From the NCBI RefSeq assembly GCF_029873635.1, contig NC_080422.1, positions 18,904,049 to 18,968,048 on the forward strand: a DNA stretch of 64,000 nt, in the 5' to 3' direction. Shown here one piece after another: positions 33,504-44,100 of this stretch. A model generated the notes under the pieces. That model searched no databases, was not told the DNA's origin, and saw nothing but the letters and a program-made list of their open reading frames with translations. The stretch comes from Malania oleifera. Taxonomy: Eukaryota; Streptophyta; Magnoliopsida; Santalales; Ximeniaceae. Position 1 is the stretch's first letter. Every line of letters starts with the position of its first letter. A program made the translations under genes and the position numbers.

Positions 33504-33781
33504 TTCTCTAAAAAATGACCTAAAATCTATTTATAAGTAGGTTGTCCCCACAGAAAACTGTCGACAGTTTTTCTGGCCACCCTGAAACCGTTGATGGAAA
33601 ACCTGTGCTAAAGAATCCCGAGAGTCTTTCTGGAGAAAACCGACGACGGTTTTGTTTGGAGTTCCCTAAACCGTTGACGGTTTTGTCCTGTCCTTCACCA
33701 ATTTCTTATTTTTCCTTTCCTTTATTTATTTCCATTTTCTTTTATTTGTTTGTTTTTTATTTTCTAGGTTTGGGTTATTAC
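33000..33781 (-). repeat. Partial Gypsy LTR inserted in the Tat element
   Basis: On the minus strand it starts TGTAATAACCCAAACC at 33781, in the middle of the Tat RT codons for …G-L-Y-C. A TATA-like TTATAAAT (33530-33537, minus) is followed by a (CT)n run (33438-33499 as GA on the plus strand). Near 33554-33684 it has four near-palindromes such as AAAACTGTCGACAGTTTT. The left end of the LTR is missing; the sequence stops at the SIRE-like LTR. The GTTTCGGGTCGTT stretch near 33310-33320 resembles chromovirus-type LTR sequence. Confidence 0.72.
33001..33102 (+). repeat. 17-bp minisatellite, six units
   Basis: Units CAACCAAACAGTATTCA, CCACCAAGCAGTGTTCA, CAGCCAAACAGTATTCC, TAACCATACAATATTCA, CAAGTAAACAGTATTCA and CAACCGAACTAGTATGT follow each other without gaps. 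The last is the most diverged. It starts directly at the end of the LTR at 32999 and lies in the partial Gypsy LTR. Confidence 0.9.
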
Positions 33782-34260
33782 AGTAGAGCCCCCTTTTAGT
33801 GATGAACGACGTTTTCTCCACGTCTCCAGGGTGCATACGGATTTGATTATATCCTGAGTATGCATCCATGAAACTTCGGAGCTTGTGTCTGGATGTGGAG
33901 TCTAGCAGCTGGTCAATCTGTGGGAGGGGGAAGCTATCCTTTGGACACACCTTGTTCAAATCTGTGAAGTCGATGCAGGTCTACCACTTTCCGTTTGGCA
34001 ACTTCACCAAGACCACATTACTGAGCCACTCTAGATAACTAACTTCCCTAACAAAATCGGCTTTCACTAGCTTTGTTACCTCTTCGCCTATCACTTTGAC
34101 CCGCTCTAAAGCGAAGCTCCTCTTCTTCTATTTCACTGACTTATGGTTTGGGTCCACCTATAATATGTGCTCTATGATTGTAGGGTCAATCCCTAGCATG
34201 TCACCAGCCGACTAGGAAAATACATATGCATACTCGTTTAGTAGCCGCCTCATCTCTGTT
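33782..34260 (-). pseudogene. Tat reverse transcriptase, N-terminal fragment
   Basis: The frame reads VVLVKLPNGKW, a stop where Arg is usual, TCIDFTDLNKVCPKDSFPLP, then QIDQLLDSTSRHKLRSFMDA and YSGYNQIRMHPGDVEKTSFI to TKRGLYC. These are RT blocks 1-3 of Gypsy elements. The catalytic YxDD block would lie beyond the break and is absent. The piece between protease and RT (about 34060-34260) has several stops. Confidence 0.85.
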
Positions 34261-34360
34261 TTCAAAACCTAATCTTTGATAGTCAAGGTCTCCCGTGCCT
34301 ATTTTTTACCTTTCAACGCCATCACGTAGCAATTCCTAGTAGCCATCTGGTCTCCTTTGG

Positions 34361-34687
34361 CTATTCCAACCCCGTGAGGTTAGAGAATTTCACCTTCAAG
34401 TGATAGGTGGAGATTATGGCCCTGGCTGTATTGAGCGTTAGGAAGCCCAATATGATATTGTAAACTGATGGTTGATCGACCACCAGGAAATTCGTCATCA
34501 AGGTGACTTGTTGCAAAGATGTCCCCATTGTCACTAGGAGCATTATTGTACCCACTAGATGGACCACATCTCCCTCAAACCCTACCGATGGGGTGGAAAT
34601 GGATTTTAGGCATTCTTTCCCCACTTTCATCTCTTGTAGCATCGACCAAAATATTATGTCGGTCAAGCTCCCATTGTCTATCAACAC
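34361..34687 (-). pseudogene. Tat aspartic protease fragment
   Basis: Open for 108 codons. It starts MLIDNGSLTDIIFWSMLQEM, the Tat-group form of the active site (V/L-x-D-N-G-S). A VGFEGDVVHLVGTIMLLVTM stretch and then DQPSVYNIILGFLTLNTARA and STYHLKVKF follow, all known for this group. It is out of frame with gag by one base, so a frameshift lies between 34690 and 34850. Confidence 0.8.
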
Positions 34688-34856
34688 TACTTATTTTATA
34701 GTTGGCCACCAATAGTGACACCACTAGGGCATCATCATGAGGCTACTGCACACCCTCCTCGTCTTCTCTATTGAAGGTGATAGCCTCCTCTTGCCTTTGT
34801 TTCTTATAGTTCGACTCCTTTCCTTACCTTAAGAGCACCTATTTGGCATACCTTTT

Positions 34857-36200
34857 TCAGGCACTTCTGCTATCCCCTTCGCTGGCAAGTTCACCGAAGA
34901 TTACAATGATCTCTCCAACAATTTGTTCTCCCTTCTGTCCTTTCTCAAGTTTTCTTTGTTTACGAACCTCCATTCGACGGTCTCCTCTTTTCACGAAACC
35001 TAACAAATGCCCTCTTTTTATCAGGGCCTTGATTTCTTTTTTTAGGTGAATGCACTCCTCTGTATCATGCTCGTGATCCCTATGGAACTGAAAAAATTTC
35101 AACATATTTCGCTTATATGAGGGTGTACGCATAGGCTCAGGCCATGAGACATATCCCTTCTCTCTTATATGCATTAGCACATTAGTTAAAGGTGCGTTTA
35201 GGGGAGTATAGGACTGAAACTTACTTGTCTGTCCTGACCCCTTGGAGCTATTCTCTAATTTGCTACTCTCCTGCCTTTTCCCTGTTCTAGAAGCTTCGTT
35301 GATGTCTCTTAAACTCTTTCTTTTCAACTCGGATTAGTCTCTCCTTGTGTCCATCACCTCCTCCAGGTTGATATAATTCTGTTCCCTTACCATTAGCTCT
35401 CCCATGTCAGTCAGAGGCCTCTTTTCCAAAGAGTGTAGGAAATCTCCAAATTGGAGGATCGTGGTTAAGGCTGTCAACGCCACCCCGTGATCCAAGTTGC
35501 GAATCTCTAAGGTTTCCGTGACCAAGCGATGTATAAACTTTTTCGATGTCTCCCTTTTCTCTTGAACCAGGCTCATTAGATGGGCCGAGGCTTTGGCGAT
35601 CCTACGGATGCTGATGAAATTCCCGATAAATTGTTGTTCCATCTCAGAGAAGGAGTTGATAGATCCTAGCTTTAAGGTCCAATACCATGCCCTTGCATTC
35701 CCTTTAAAGGTTGCAGCAAATGGACGACACATGATGGCATTAAGTGTGCCTTGCAATTGCATCAACACTTTGAAGGTATCCAGGTGATCAATTGGGTTGA
35801 TCAAGCCTTCGTACCTTTCAAAGGTTAGCATTTTGAACTTACCTGGCAGCAGGACCTCCATCACTTCTTTGGTGAAGGGAGGATCTGAAGATTTCAACGA
35901 AGTATCTCCACAAGATGAGTTGGTTCGAGCCTCCTTCATCATCTTTTATATTTGGTCAATCTTCTTGATCCTCTCCTCTAGCTCGTTCGATTGTTGCTCA
36001 TTGATCCCCACATTGTTTGCGCCTTCCACCTTATTTGCGGGGTTGGTTTTTCCATTGCTCTCGTTTGGGTTCGAAATTTTTTCTTGTGATTCAAGATCTC
36101 TAGGTTGATGGTGGGGAACAAGCTCTCCATGACCCCTTTGTTGTAGGATCAAATTGAACATGTCATCCATCTTCTTCTGGGAAGCTTCCATGTCCTCCAT
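34857..36200 (-). pseudogene. Tat-type gag, two in-frame stops
   Basis: One frame of about 448 codons is broken only by stops at about 35943 and 35334. The central part has GKFKMLTFERYEGLINPIDH, then FKVLMQLQGTLNAIMCRPFA and FKGNARAWYWTLKLGSINSF, the Retrotrans_gag core of Tat elements. The end has FFQFHRDHEHDTEECIHLKK and IKALIKRGHLLGFVKRGDRR, where the usual Cys of the CxxH zinc site reads F. It would have formed the particle shell. Confidence 0.87.
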
Positions 36201-36373
36201 TCCTTTTTGGAAGGCAAGGAACTCCCCTTAGTCACTCCCGAATGGTCTCCAAGTGTGGAGTGAATGGATTGGGGTGATTGATCACCCGCAGCAGGCTTTG
36301 ACCATGAATTGTTGGTTGTTGTCATGATTCAAGGATCGAAAACTAAGAATAAGATGAAAACTTCTCATAAGTG

Positions 36374-36392
36374 TTTCCCACAAACGGCGCCA
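36374..36392 (-). other. Tat-type primer binding site
   Basis: TGGCGCCGTTTGTGGGAAA on the minus strand, two bases inside the LTR end. This sequence is typical of the Tat group. Confidence 0.82.
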
Positions 36393-36394
36393 AC

Positions 36395-36792
36395 TGTTGC
36401 AGGATAAAATGTGGAATGGTCTCTGATAAGCTTTCCGATCTCGATCACCTGAAAAAGGATAAAATAAGAGTGGCTTGGAGGACCCGGGTGTAATCCATGG
36501 GATCACTCCAATGCCTTTGTAAGGGATTGCTCCAGAGAGGTTATAAGTAACAATAAAGATGGGTTAGAATGAGATACCTTTGCCTCTTCGCAATACTCTC
36601 TTTTATATTGGCAAGATTTGACCCTTGGGGGATTTGCCATTATGGCTCCCGGCGTGGATCACTCTGGTCATTATTGGGTTGGCGCCAATTACTCTGTTTC
36701 GAGCAATTGACTTGGGCGGTAACTGCTTTCATCAATGCTGGGCTTTAATCTCCCTTTGACTCTTGGTAACTAATATTTTTGGGGGTATATCA
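36395..36792 (-). repeat. Tat 5' LTR
   Basis: 398 bp, TGATATACCCCCAAAA… to …TTTTATCCTGCAACA on the minus strand. Ends in TG…CA. The right flank begins ATATT; the matching left copy is lost with the 3' half. Confidence 0.78.
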
Positions 36793-38946
36793 ATATTAAA
36801 ATTCATCCAAATCCAAAATTTAAAATTCGATACTTCAAAACACTACCTATGTGGGTTCAATGGCTACTATGTAGACTCAAGCTTCTTGCAATTTGATTGT
36901 CCGCTTTTTATGCCCTAAAATGCTCTTATTAATTAATTAGTTAAATGGTAAAAGTAATTTACTGTACAAAGATATTAAATATAATATGACTAATTCATAA
37001 CTAACCTTCTTTAGTGTCTATTTCTTAATATTTTAAAATACTAACACACAAATTTTAATTTGATAGATAACTTAAAAGTCCATTTCCATTTGGGTTAAGG
37101 ATTTTACTAAGGGGAAGAAAAAAGAAACGGCAGGAAGGAAATTTATTTTTCTTTATTATTTTTTTCCATACTAAGGCTCGTTTGGAACTCAAAAAATATT
37201 AGGAAAAGGAAAAAAAAAATATTAAAGAATCCACATTTTCATGTTTAGCTATCAAGGAAAGTGAGAAAGAAAATAAACAATATATCAAATCTACGAACAA
37301 AAAAATAATTTTACACGTCATTGATATTTAGTTTTTCCTAATTTTTAGTTATAGTAAAACAACTTTTTTTTTTAATAGTATTTTATATAGAAGGAAAATA
37401 TAAGAAAAAATAAGTTTTCTCCTTATCTTCCTTTTCTTTCCTTTTCCGAAACAAAATTCTTAATCCAAAAGGATCCTAAATATGATTGAAAATGAAAGTT
37501 TGTTTCAATATGATTAAAAATAGAAAAAAATTAAATATTAATGACAAGTAGAATCAAAATTTCTTAATATTTTCCTTTTCTTAGTATTTTCCGAGTTCCA
37601 AACTGAGCCTAAATAAAGACATATTACACGTTATGATGTCAATCAATTTTCTAATTTTCATCAAGTATCACTGTAAAAATTTTGGTTAAATATAAAATCT
37701 AAAAGATTTCTAAAGTGCATGCATCCAATTCTAATTGAAGAGTAACAATATCGAGTTATTAAAATTAAATATTATTTTTAATCAATCAAAGTTTATCACT
37801 TAGACTAATTTTTTTGTTGTTCAATTATCATTTTACGATTGAAAATTTTCTTCGATTAGAGTACATTTGAATCAATAATTTTAGTAGAGAAAGGAAAATG
37901 AGGACTCTCATTTTTCATTGTATATTTCTCTCCATATCAAATATTACTAAAAATTAAAGTTTGTTCTAATATAATTAAATATTAAGTAAAAGTAAATTTA
38001 ACTGGCGTATAGAATTATTTTTTTTATGGATTTGATCTATTTTTTATTTTATCTTTTATTTTCTTTAATAACCAAATAAGAGAACTAAATGAAACAAAAT
38101 AAAGGGAGCACGTCTGGATCATGTTCGTTTTTCTTATTAATGCTATAAAAACAAAATTTTGTTTCAATATGATTAAAAATTATGTATAAAATTAAATTTA
38201 TGTTTATAAAAACGAAATTTGAATTAAATAAACTTTATTTATACATTTACTTGGAAAGATTATAAATTTAATGGTGTACCAAATTCTTTGGGGGTTCAAA
38301 AAATAGTAGCTATATGGTAGTTTTTCTATGTGAAATAAACTAAATTACACTGCTATCATAAGAAAATAATAGTATAAAACTTTGTACAAGTTCGGAATAA
38401 CTATTTTTAAATTTCACAATGATGATGTCTTTTTTTTTTCTTTTCTTTTTTTTTCTTGTTATATGCTACATGAAATAACAAAGAAAATATAGGTCGGTTT
38501 GAATTAAAGATTTTGATTGGAAAATAAAAGGAATGGAAATATTCCATAGGAAAGAAACTCACTTTTCATTTTACGATTGAAGAATAGTCATTTCAAGGAG
38601 AATATTTATCCCCTTTGTAAATTAGATGAAGCTGAGAAAAAAGGTAAATGCAATCTTGTAAATTAGTGTAGTGAGAGGGAATGGTTTCATGCAATTCATG
38701 CAAAAGGTAAACCAAACAAGGCTCCATTTGATTTTGAGCAAGTGGTTTTGTTTCATTAGCAGACTGATACTCAGTAGACAATTTTTTCGCAATGGCCAGT
38801 AATCAACAGTCAAGTTTCTTGATTTGGCGACGCTTCGCACGGATTCCACCAGATGCTTCATTGTCTTCGCAGCGCTCAAGATATAGACGTCAAAGATTTT
38901 TCGGAAGCAACTCCGGCAGAGCTTCCAAACCACCAGAACTCCACAA
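36793..38946. other. AT-rich intergenic sequence with one MITE
   Basis: No gene seen. It holds the Tourist-like MITE at 37175-37609 and a second, degenerate stretch of the same type at about 37850-38060 (GGAAAATGAGGACTCTCATT). Positions 38590-38946 may contain the decayed C-terminal end of the NBS-LRR pseudogene. Confidence 0.6.
37175..37609. mobile_element. Tourist-like MITE (PIF/Harbinger type)
   Basis: 435 bp with inverted ends GGCTCGTTTGGAACTC… and …GAGTTCCAAACTGAGCC. The similarity continues for about 30 bases (AAAATATTAGGAAAAGG against GAAAATACTAAGAAAAG). TAA target copies flank it at 37172-37174 and 37610-37612. A three-base TAA/TTA duplication with GGC..GTTTGG ends fits Tourist MITEs. 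No coding capacity. Relatives lie at about 55780-56043 and 42918-43065. Confidence 0.82.
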
Positions 38947-41650
38947 TCACGAGAAATTGTAGTGAAGGGAAGAGAGGCGGGGAAGAAGAAGTTGTTCCTG
39001 TTTATGGTTGGGCAGAGACTTGAGCTTAGGCCAACCCCACAGACGTAGTTCTTCAGGCTGGGATCGGTGGTGACAGTGGCTAGTGCTGCAGAGAAGTGAG
39101 GGGAAACTATCCAGCTCCTCATTAAACCCTCCGATCACTAGTCTCTTCAAGTCGGGGAGGCAGCACAATAGCCCTTCCGGCAAACTACTCAATCTTTTGC
39201 ACTGCCAAATTCTTAAATCTGAGAGGGAGTGCAATTTTAGTAAATCAGCCGGCATAGATTCCAGATTTGGGCAATTTCATACGTTTAATGTCATGGGCGA
39301 CGTACAGAATTGCAGAGTAGTCAATTCTTTACAGCTGTGGACTACCAGCTGCTGACGAGAGGACGGGAAGCCCTCTAAATTCGGGGGAAGAATGGTTTTC
39401 AATATAGGGCAATCCTCTATCTCCAACACCTGAAGATTCAACAACTTCGCCATCCACGATGGTGACACAGCAATACCCCCAAATCTTTCAATTTTAAACC
39501 GCTTCAGATCCAAGTGTGGTTGCAGCCCTTCCAGCACCCCATCATCATTATCACCATGACCACCATCATCATTACACCTTGGAAGCACCAATGTTTCAAT
39601 GTTTTTCTTTCCCTTCAAATTTGCAAAATTTGCCTTCTTAGCTTCTTCCTTACCCCTCACATGCTGTAGACCGGTTCAAGGGCTCCAGCTCTTCAATTCG
39701 GCATCCCCTGCTCCGACCCACCACAAATGCTGGTAATGTCCGCAAATGAATTAACCGCCTCATCTCAATCTGTCCATCCTTCATTATTCCCTCTGCATTG
39801 TAAAGGTCAAGTCCCAAATGTCTCAAGTTGATTAATGTTCTCATTTCTTTTGGTAGCTCCTGCATCATACGACAGTACTCCATATTCAACGTCTGCAGAT
39901 GGTATAGCTTGGTAATTGAATCCGGCAACCTTACAATTTTAGTATCGGAGACATCGAGGTACTTTAAATGTTTCAACTTCCCAACAGAATCTGGCAGCAC
40001 CTCAAGTCCACTACTAATTTTACTCCCGCTTAAATCTAAAACTCTCAAGCATTTTGTGTAAACACGCACCTCATCAGAAACATTAACAACCCTTGATAAA
40101 ATTAAGGTGCGTAATTTCTTAACATTGTCCTTCCCAACTATGTGCTTCCCTTCTCCATAGCGTGTCAATGATAAATGCCGTACTGCAGGGATTTCATTCC
40201 CCTGATATCCATCCTCCAAAACCAGGATTTCAGATTTGGAAACAGATTGTGCAAGTTCATGCACAAGATCATGCATCTTGCATGTTTTGATATCCCCATA
40301 TTTATCCCTTTCAACATCTTGAAACAAGGAATTCTGCAACAGGACATTGAAGTACTCATTACCTTTGTCTTCCATCTCCAAACTGCACTCTTGAGATGAC
40401 TGAAGAAATCCTTGAGCCATCCATAGTTGGATTAGCTTTACTTTCTTAATGCGAGAATTCTTGGGGAAAATTGCAGTGTATGCGAAGCATTGTTTCAAAG
40501 AAGCCGATGGCAAATTGTCAAAGCTCAACTTCAATGCTGGTATGATCCCATCCTCACTTCCTGGTAAATTCCATGTTTCACTTTCCAAAATGGACAACCA
40601 CTCTTGCTTCTCCCTCTTAAAATGCATGATCCCTCCCAGCACCTTTGCTGCTAGTGGCACGCCCCCACATTTTTTCACAATACCCCTTCCTATATCAATA
40701 AAATCTTGAGTCTTCAGTGCTCCACCATCTACAAATGCCTTTCGCTCAAATATCGCCCAACAATTTTTTTCCGATAGACCATTTCGTAAATTTTCCCACC
40801 TACTTGGATCTTCATTCCAAACATCATCTAGTAGGAGAAGATACATTTTCCCTTCCAACTTATCCTTAATGTTTTCAAGGATGGTACCCAAATTTTCAAT
40901 CCCACAAGTATCCTTGGTAAGAGATTCCAAAATCTCTTTTAGAATCCTTTTGACATCAAAATTTTGAGATACACATACCCAAATTCTTACCACAAAATGT
41001 TCTTTTACTCGCTCATTTTTGTAGATTAGTTGAGCAAGAGTAGTCTTTCCCATGCCTCCCATACCCACTATTGGAATTACAGAGATAACATTACTGCATG
41101 AGCTAGTCACCTCGTTTACTATGGTTAATACATCATTTTCCCTTCCAAATTTTGAATCATCTACGGAGGAGTCGGTCTCTCGACTCACTCTTGTTTGAGA
41201 AATTGGATCTATAGATAACATCGGTCTAAGCCCAAAGCTAATCGCTCTGTTCATAGATTTTTCCAGTGAGATATTGAAATTCCTCACTCTGTGACCCATC
41301 TTGATTCGGAACACAATGGGGCTAGAGAGCGAACAGAAGTTGCATACCTTCCTCATAAATCGGTTTTGAATCTCTACCTGACGTCGGAGCATCTCGTACG
41401 AGAACTCATCCAGCACATCCTCCGCATCATAAGCTATCCCTTCAAGATCCTGGAGCCAAATTTGAACAGTCTCTTCCCTCACTTGCCGTTTCTGGGCATC
41501 ACGCAGTACAGCTTGAATCATTTTCAGCGATCCTTCAAGATTTTTGAGCTCGCCCTTGAAACCCCACGCAAGCTTCATTTCTTCAGACGCCAGTGAACCC
41601 ACCTTCTTCAATACTTCCTCTGTTGCAAAACTGAGAACCATTTCAGCCAT
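38947..41650 (-). pseudogene. CC-NBS-LRR disease-resistance gene homologue, broken
   Basis: The main frame (41650-39650) gives 666 residues. A coiled-coil N-terminus holds an EDVID-type motif ([10 protein letters not shown], about 74-83). NB-ARC follows: P-loop GMGGMGKTT (196-204), RNBS-A, kinase-2 LLLLDDVW (271-278), GLPL form CGGVPLAAK (328-336), [14 protein letters not shown] (388-396) and MHD (459-461). Then LRRs begin. Three lesions are visible. RNBS-B (usual form GS-x-(I/V)-(I/L)-V-TTR) is missing: NLRNG at 287-291 runs straight into [11 protein letters not shown] frameshift with loss of about ten residues occurs at about 39665, so the protein ends STACEG; the LRRs continue in another frame from [12 protein letters not shown]. 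That frame has a TGA at 39277-39279 and goes on to 38947. Intact proteins of this class recognise pathogen effectors and trigger defence. No introns needed, as is usual for this class. Confidence 0.9.
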
Positions 41651-43289
41651 ATTAGTTTCCTTGCTTTGAATGCAACAGCTAGAGAAGACTGATCCTCAGA
41701 AGCGCCCAGCGAGGGCGAAAAATTGTCGGTGTGAACGATTGCGAAGTGAGGATTGAGTATTCAAACACTTGTTGGTGTGAACGATTGGAAAGTGAGGACG
41801 AAAATGTGGGCCAGCGTGTCAGAATTAGATTTTACCTTGTGCCTGCCATGATTAGAAATACCTTATCTTTTTCATTTGTTTAATGGTGGGTTTGCCTTTC
41901 TCTATAAGCCTCCGGCTCTGTAAAACATGGCAAGCCTCTGGAGTCCACAATTAAAGTAAATCAAAAAACCAAACAACTAAATAACGTAGCCCAACCAAAA
42001 ATAAAAGGAAAAAGAACGCACGATTTTATTTTATTTTTATTCTAAAATAAAATGGTCTCCATGTTACTTTAAATTTATATTTAATTATTTAATTACTTAA
42101 GTTAATGTTTGAAAGGTTCAAAGTACTTGGTGTGCTTGCATTAAGAATCCCTTACTTTTTCATCATTTTCCTCATTTGGACAGAGTTTTATTACTCAACA
42201 CACTGGCCATAATTCATGGAAGATCACTACCACAGGTTCAGGAACTACGTCACATGCCATTAAGATAGATTTGAAAATCGACTCCTTAGATTTGAAAAAT
42301 AATAGCACATGCTCTAAAACAATCAAAACAACAATTTCAATTTATTCAATCCCAATATGGTAATGTATAAACTGAATTAACAAAATTTCTATGTAAATTT
42401 ACCTAATCGAATTGGAATATCGGTAAAATCAAATTAGTCAAAATCAAAATAGGATGTTTTGTTGTGGAAATTAATTTTATTTTTAGTTTTAATTTTCCAA
42501 ATAATTACAAACAAACAAAAAATGCAGCCTATTATTAGGTTTTGCAATAGTTGTGTTAAATAACTGGAAAATAATAAGAAATCGTGGTAGAAAATAGTCT
42601 TATCTTTTATTTTTCAATTTTTTTAAAGTAATTACAAGATGCTACAATTAATTTTTAAATTTCTAAATTTGCATATGAAAAACTGGAAAACACCCTTTTA
42701 TAATTTTTTATATTTTTTAATTTGTTATGTAAATTTTGGAAAAAATTAAAAAGATATATAGACTTTTATTTAGTTGGTTGTAGAATGGAAGACTTTCAAA
42801 GCATGATTTTGCATCGTACTCGTTATGTGACCATTTCTTGGATGCATTTGAAAAATTATTTGTGTGAAGAACCACGCCATTGGTACTTTTTTATCTTTCC
42901 CTTACAAAGATAAAAAAAAAAATATATATCAAAAATCCACATTTTCATGTTTGGTCACCAAGGAAAAAAATTCAAAAATATATCAATTCCATAAATAAAA
43001 TTTCGATTTTACACGTCATTCATATTTAGTTTTTCTTAATTTTTAATCGTATTAAGACAAATTTTTATTTTTGAGAGGTACATCTTATTTGGGTCTATTC
43101 TACTCATTTGATTTCAAATCTCAATTAATAGGATATGCAGATATTGGATATCTATCTGATATTCACAATGCTAAATCTCAAACTAGATATGTATTTCTTT
43201 ATGAAAAAATTGTCATATCTTAGAAATCAGTAAACAAACGATTACAGTAACATCCTTCAATCATTATAAAATATTAGTTGTCTATGAAG
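41651..43289. other. AT-rich intergenic sequence upstream of the NBS-LRR pseudogene
   Basis: No gene seen. Just upstream of the ATG at 41650 lies an ordinary leader without an obvious TATA box within 100 bases. GTGTGAACGATTG occurs twice (41729 and 41774), a direct repeat of about 45-bp spacing. A fragment of the Tourist-like MITE family is at 42918-43065. Confidence 0.55.
42918..43065. repeat. Fragment of the Tourist-like MITE family
   Basis: Contains AATCCACATTTTCATGTTTG, a CACCAAGGAAA stretch, TTTTACACGTCATTCATATT and TAGTTTTTCTTAATTTTTA, the same blocks in the same order as the left half of the MITE at 37175-37609. The ends are lost. Confidence 0.7.
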
Positions 43290-44100
43290 TTATTAGAGAA
43301 TGCGTATGGCTTAAATCAATGACTTCTCATATATAAACAAATTATGGCCTTCAATCAATCAAGAATATTCCAATAGTTTTATATGAAGACAACGCTATAC
43401 GTATAGTTCAATTAAGAGAAGGATACATAAAGGGTGACAGAACAAAACATATCTCTCCAAAATTCTTCTATATACATGAATTCTAAAAAAATTGTGATAT
43501 AAATATTCAACAGATCTAATCAAGTGACAATCTAATAGATTTGTTCACCAAAGTTTTGCTTATTACAAAATTCAAAAAATTGATTCATCTTATCGGAATA
43601 TGGCATCTTAAAGATCTTAACAAAAAGAGTTAATCAATAAGTGATAGCCAAGGAGAGGAGTGTTATGAATAATTAGTATGTCACTCCCCATGCACCTATC
43701 CCTTCATGTTCCCCATGCCATCATTATGATGGATGTGCATCCACATGCCCCATTAAATAAGAAACTCCTTATCTGCTGCTCCTCCCACGGTTATATAAGA
43801 AGCAGATGATGGAAAAGGTGCGTAGAAAAAAGAAGGAAAAAAGAAAAGAGATTAGAAAGAAAGTAGAGAAAAAAAAAAAGAAAGGAATAAAAAAAAGAAA
43901 GGAATAGAGAGAAATATAAAAAAAAATGGGAGAGATATTTTTGTTTAAGGCCAAATCCATATTATAATTCCTCCCGTGATAATAAAGTTTCGATCTCATC
44001 CGTCCATGAAATAAGTATAGTCTAAGCACATAAAATTCAATCTTATCTTCATATATTTTTCTACTTGTTTCTAATATTTTATTTTTAATTTCTGTATTAT
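43290..44100 (+). mobile_element. 3' end of a plus-strand Copia: RNase H, polypurine tract and LTR
   Basis: Plus-strand frames read PIVLYEDNAIRIVQLREGYI, then KGDRTKHISPKFFYIHEF and SSDNLIDLFTKVLLITKFKK, the C-terminal RNase H blocks of a Copia element, with stops between. The polypurine tract AGCCAAGGAGAGGAG lies at 43646-43660. The LTR starts TGTTATGAATAATTAG at 43661; TATATAAG at 43792-43799 is its likely TATA box. The right end is uncertain (near 44100). Everything upstream of RNase H is absent. Confidence 0.82.

Larger units (their letters stand above)
33782..36792 (-). mobile_element. 5' half of a Tat-type Gypsy retrotransposon
   Basis: Minus-strand order: 5' LTR (36395-36792), primer binding site (36374-36392), gag (36200-34857), protease (34687-34361) and start of RT (about 34260-33782). 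The RT is cut at 33782 by another LTR. Gag-protease-RT order and motif content match the Tat group (Tat/Ogre/Retand). The 3' half and 3' LTR are missing. Two in-frame stops break gag and several stops break the RT part. Confidence 0.85.

Noticed and set aside
39828-41596. Plus-strand open frames opposite the NBS-LRR pseudogene
   Set aside because: Antisense shadows of the 666-codon frame.
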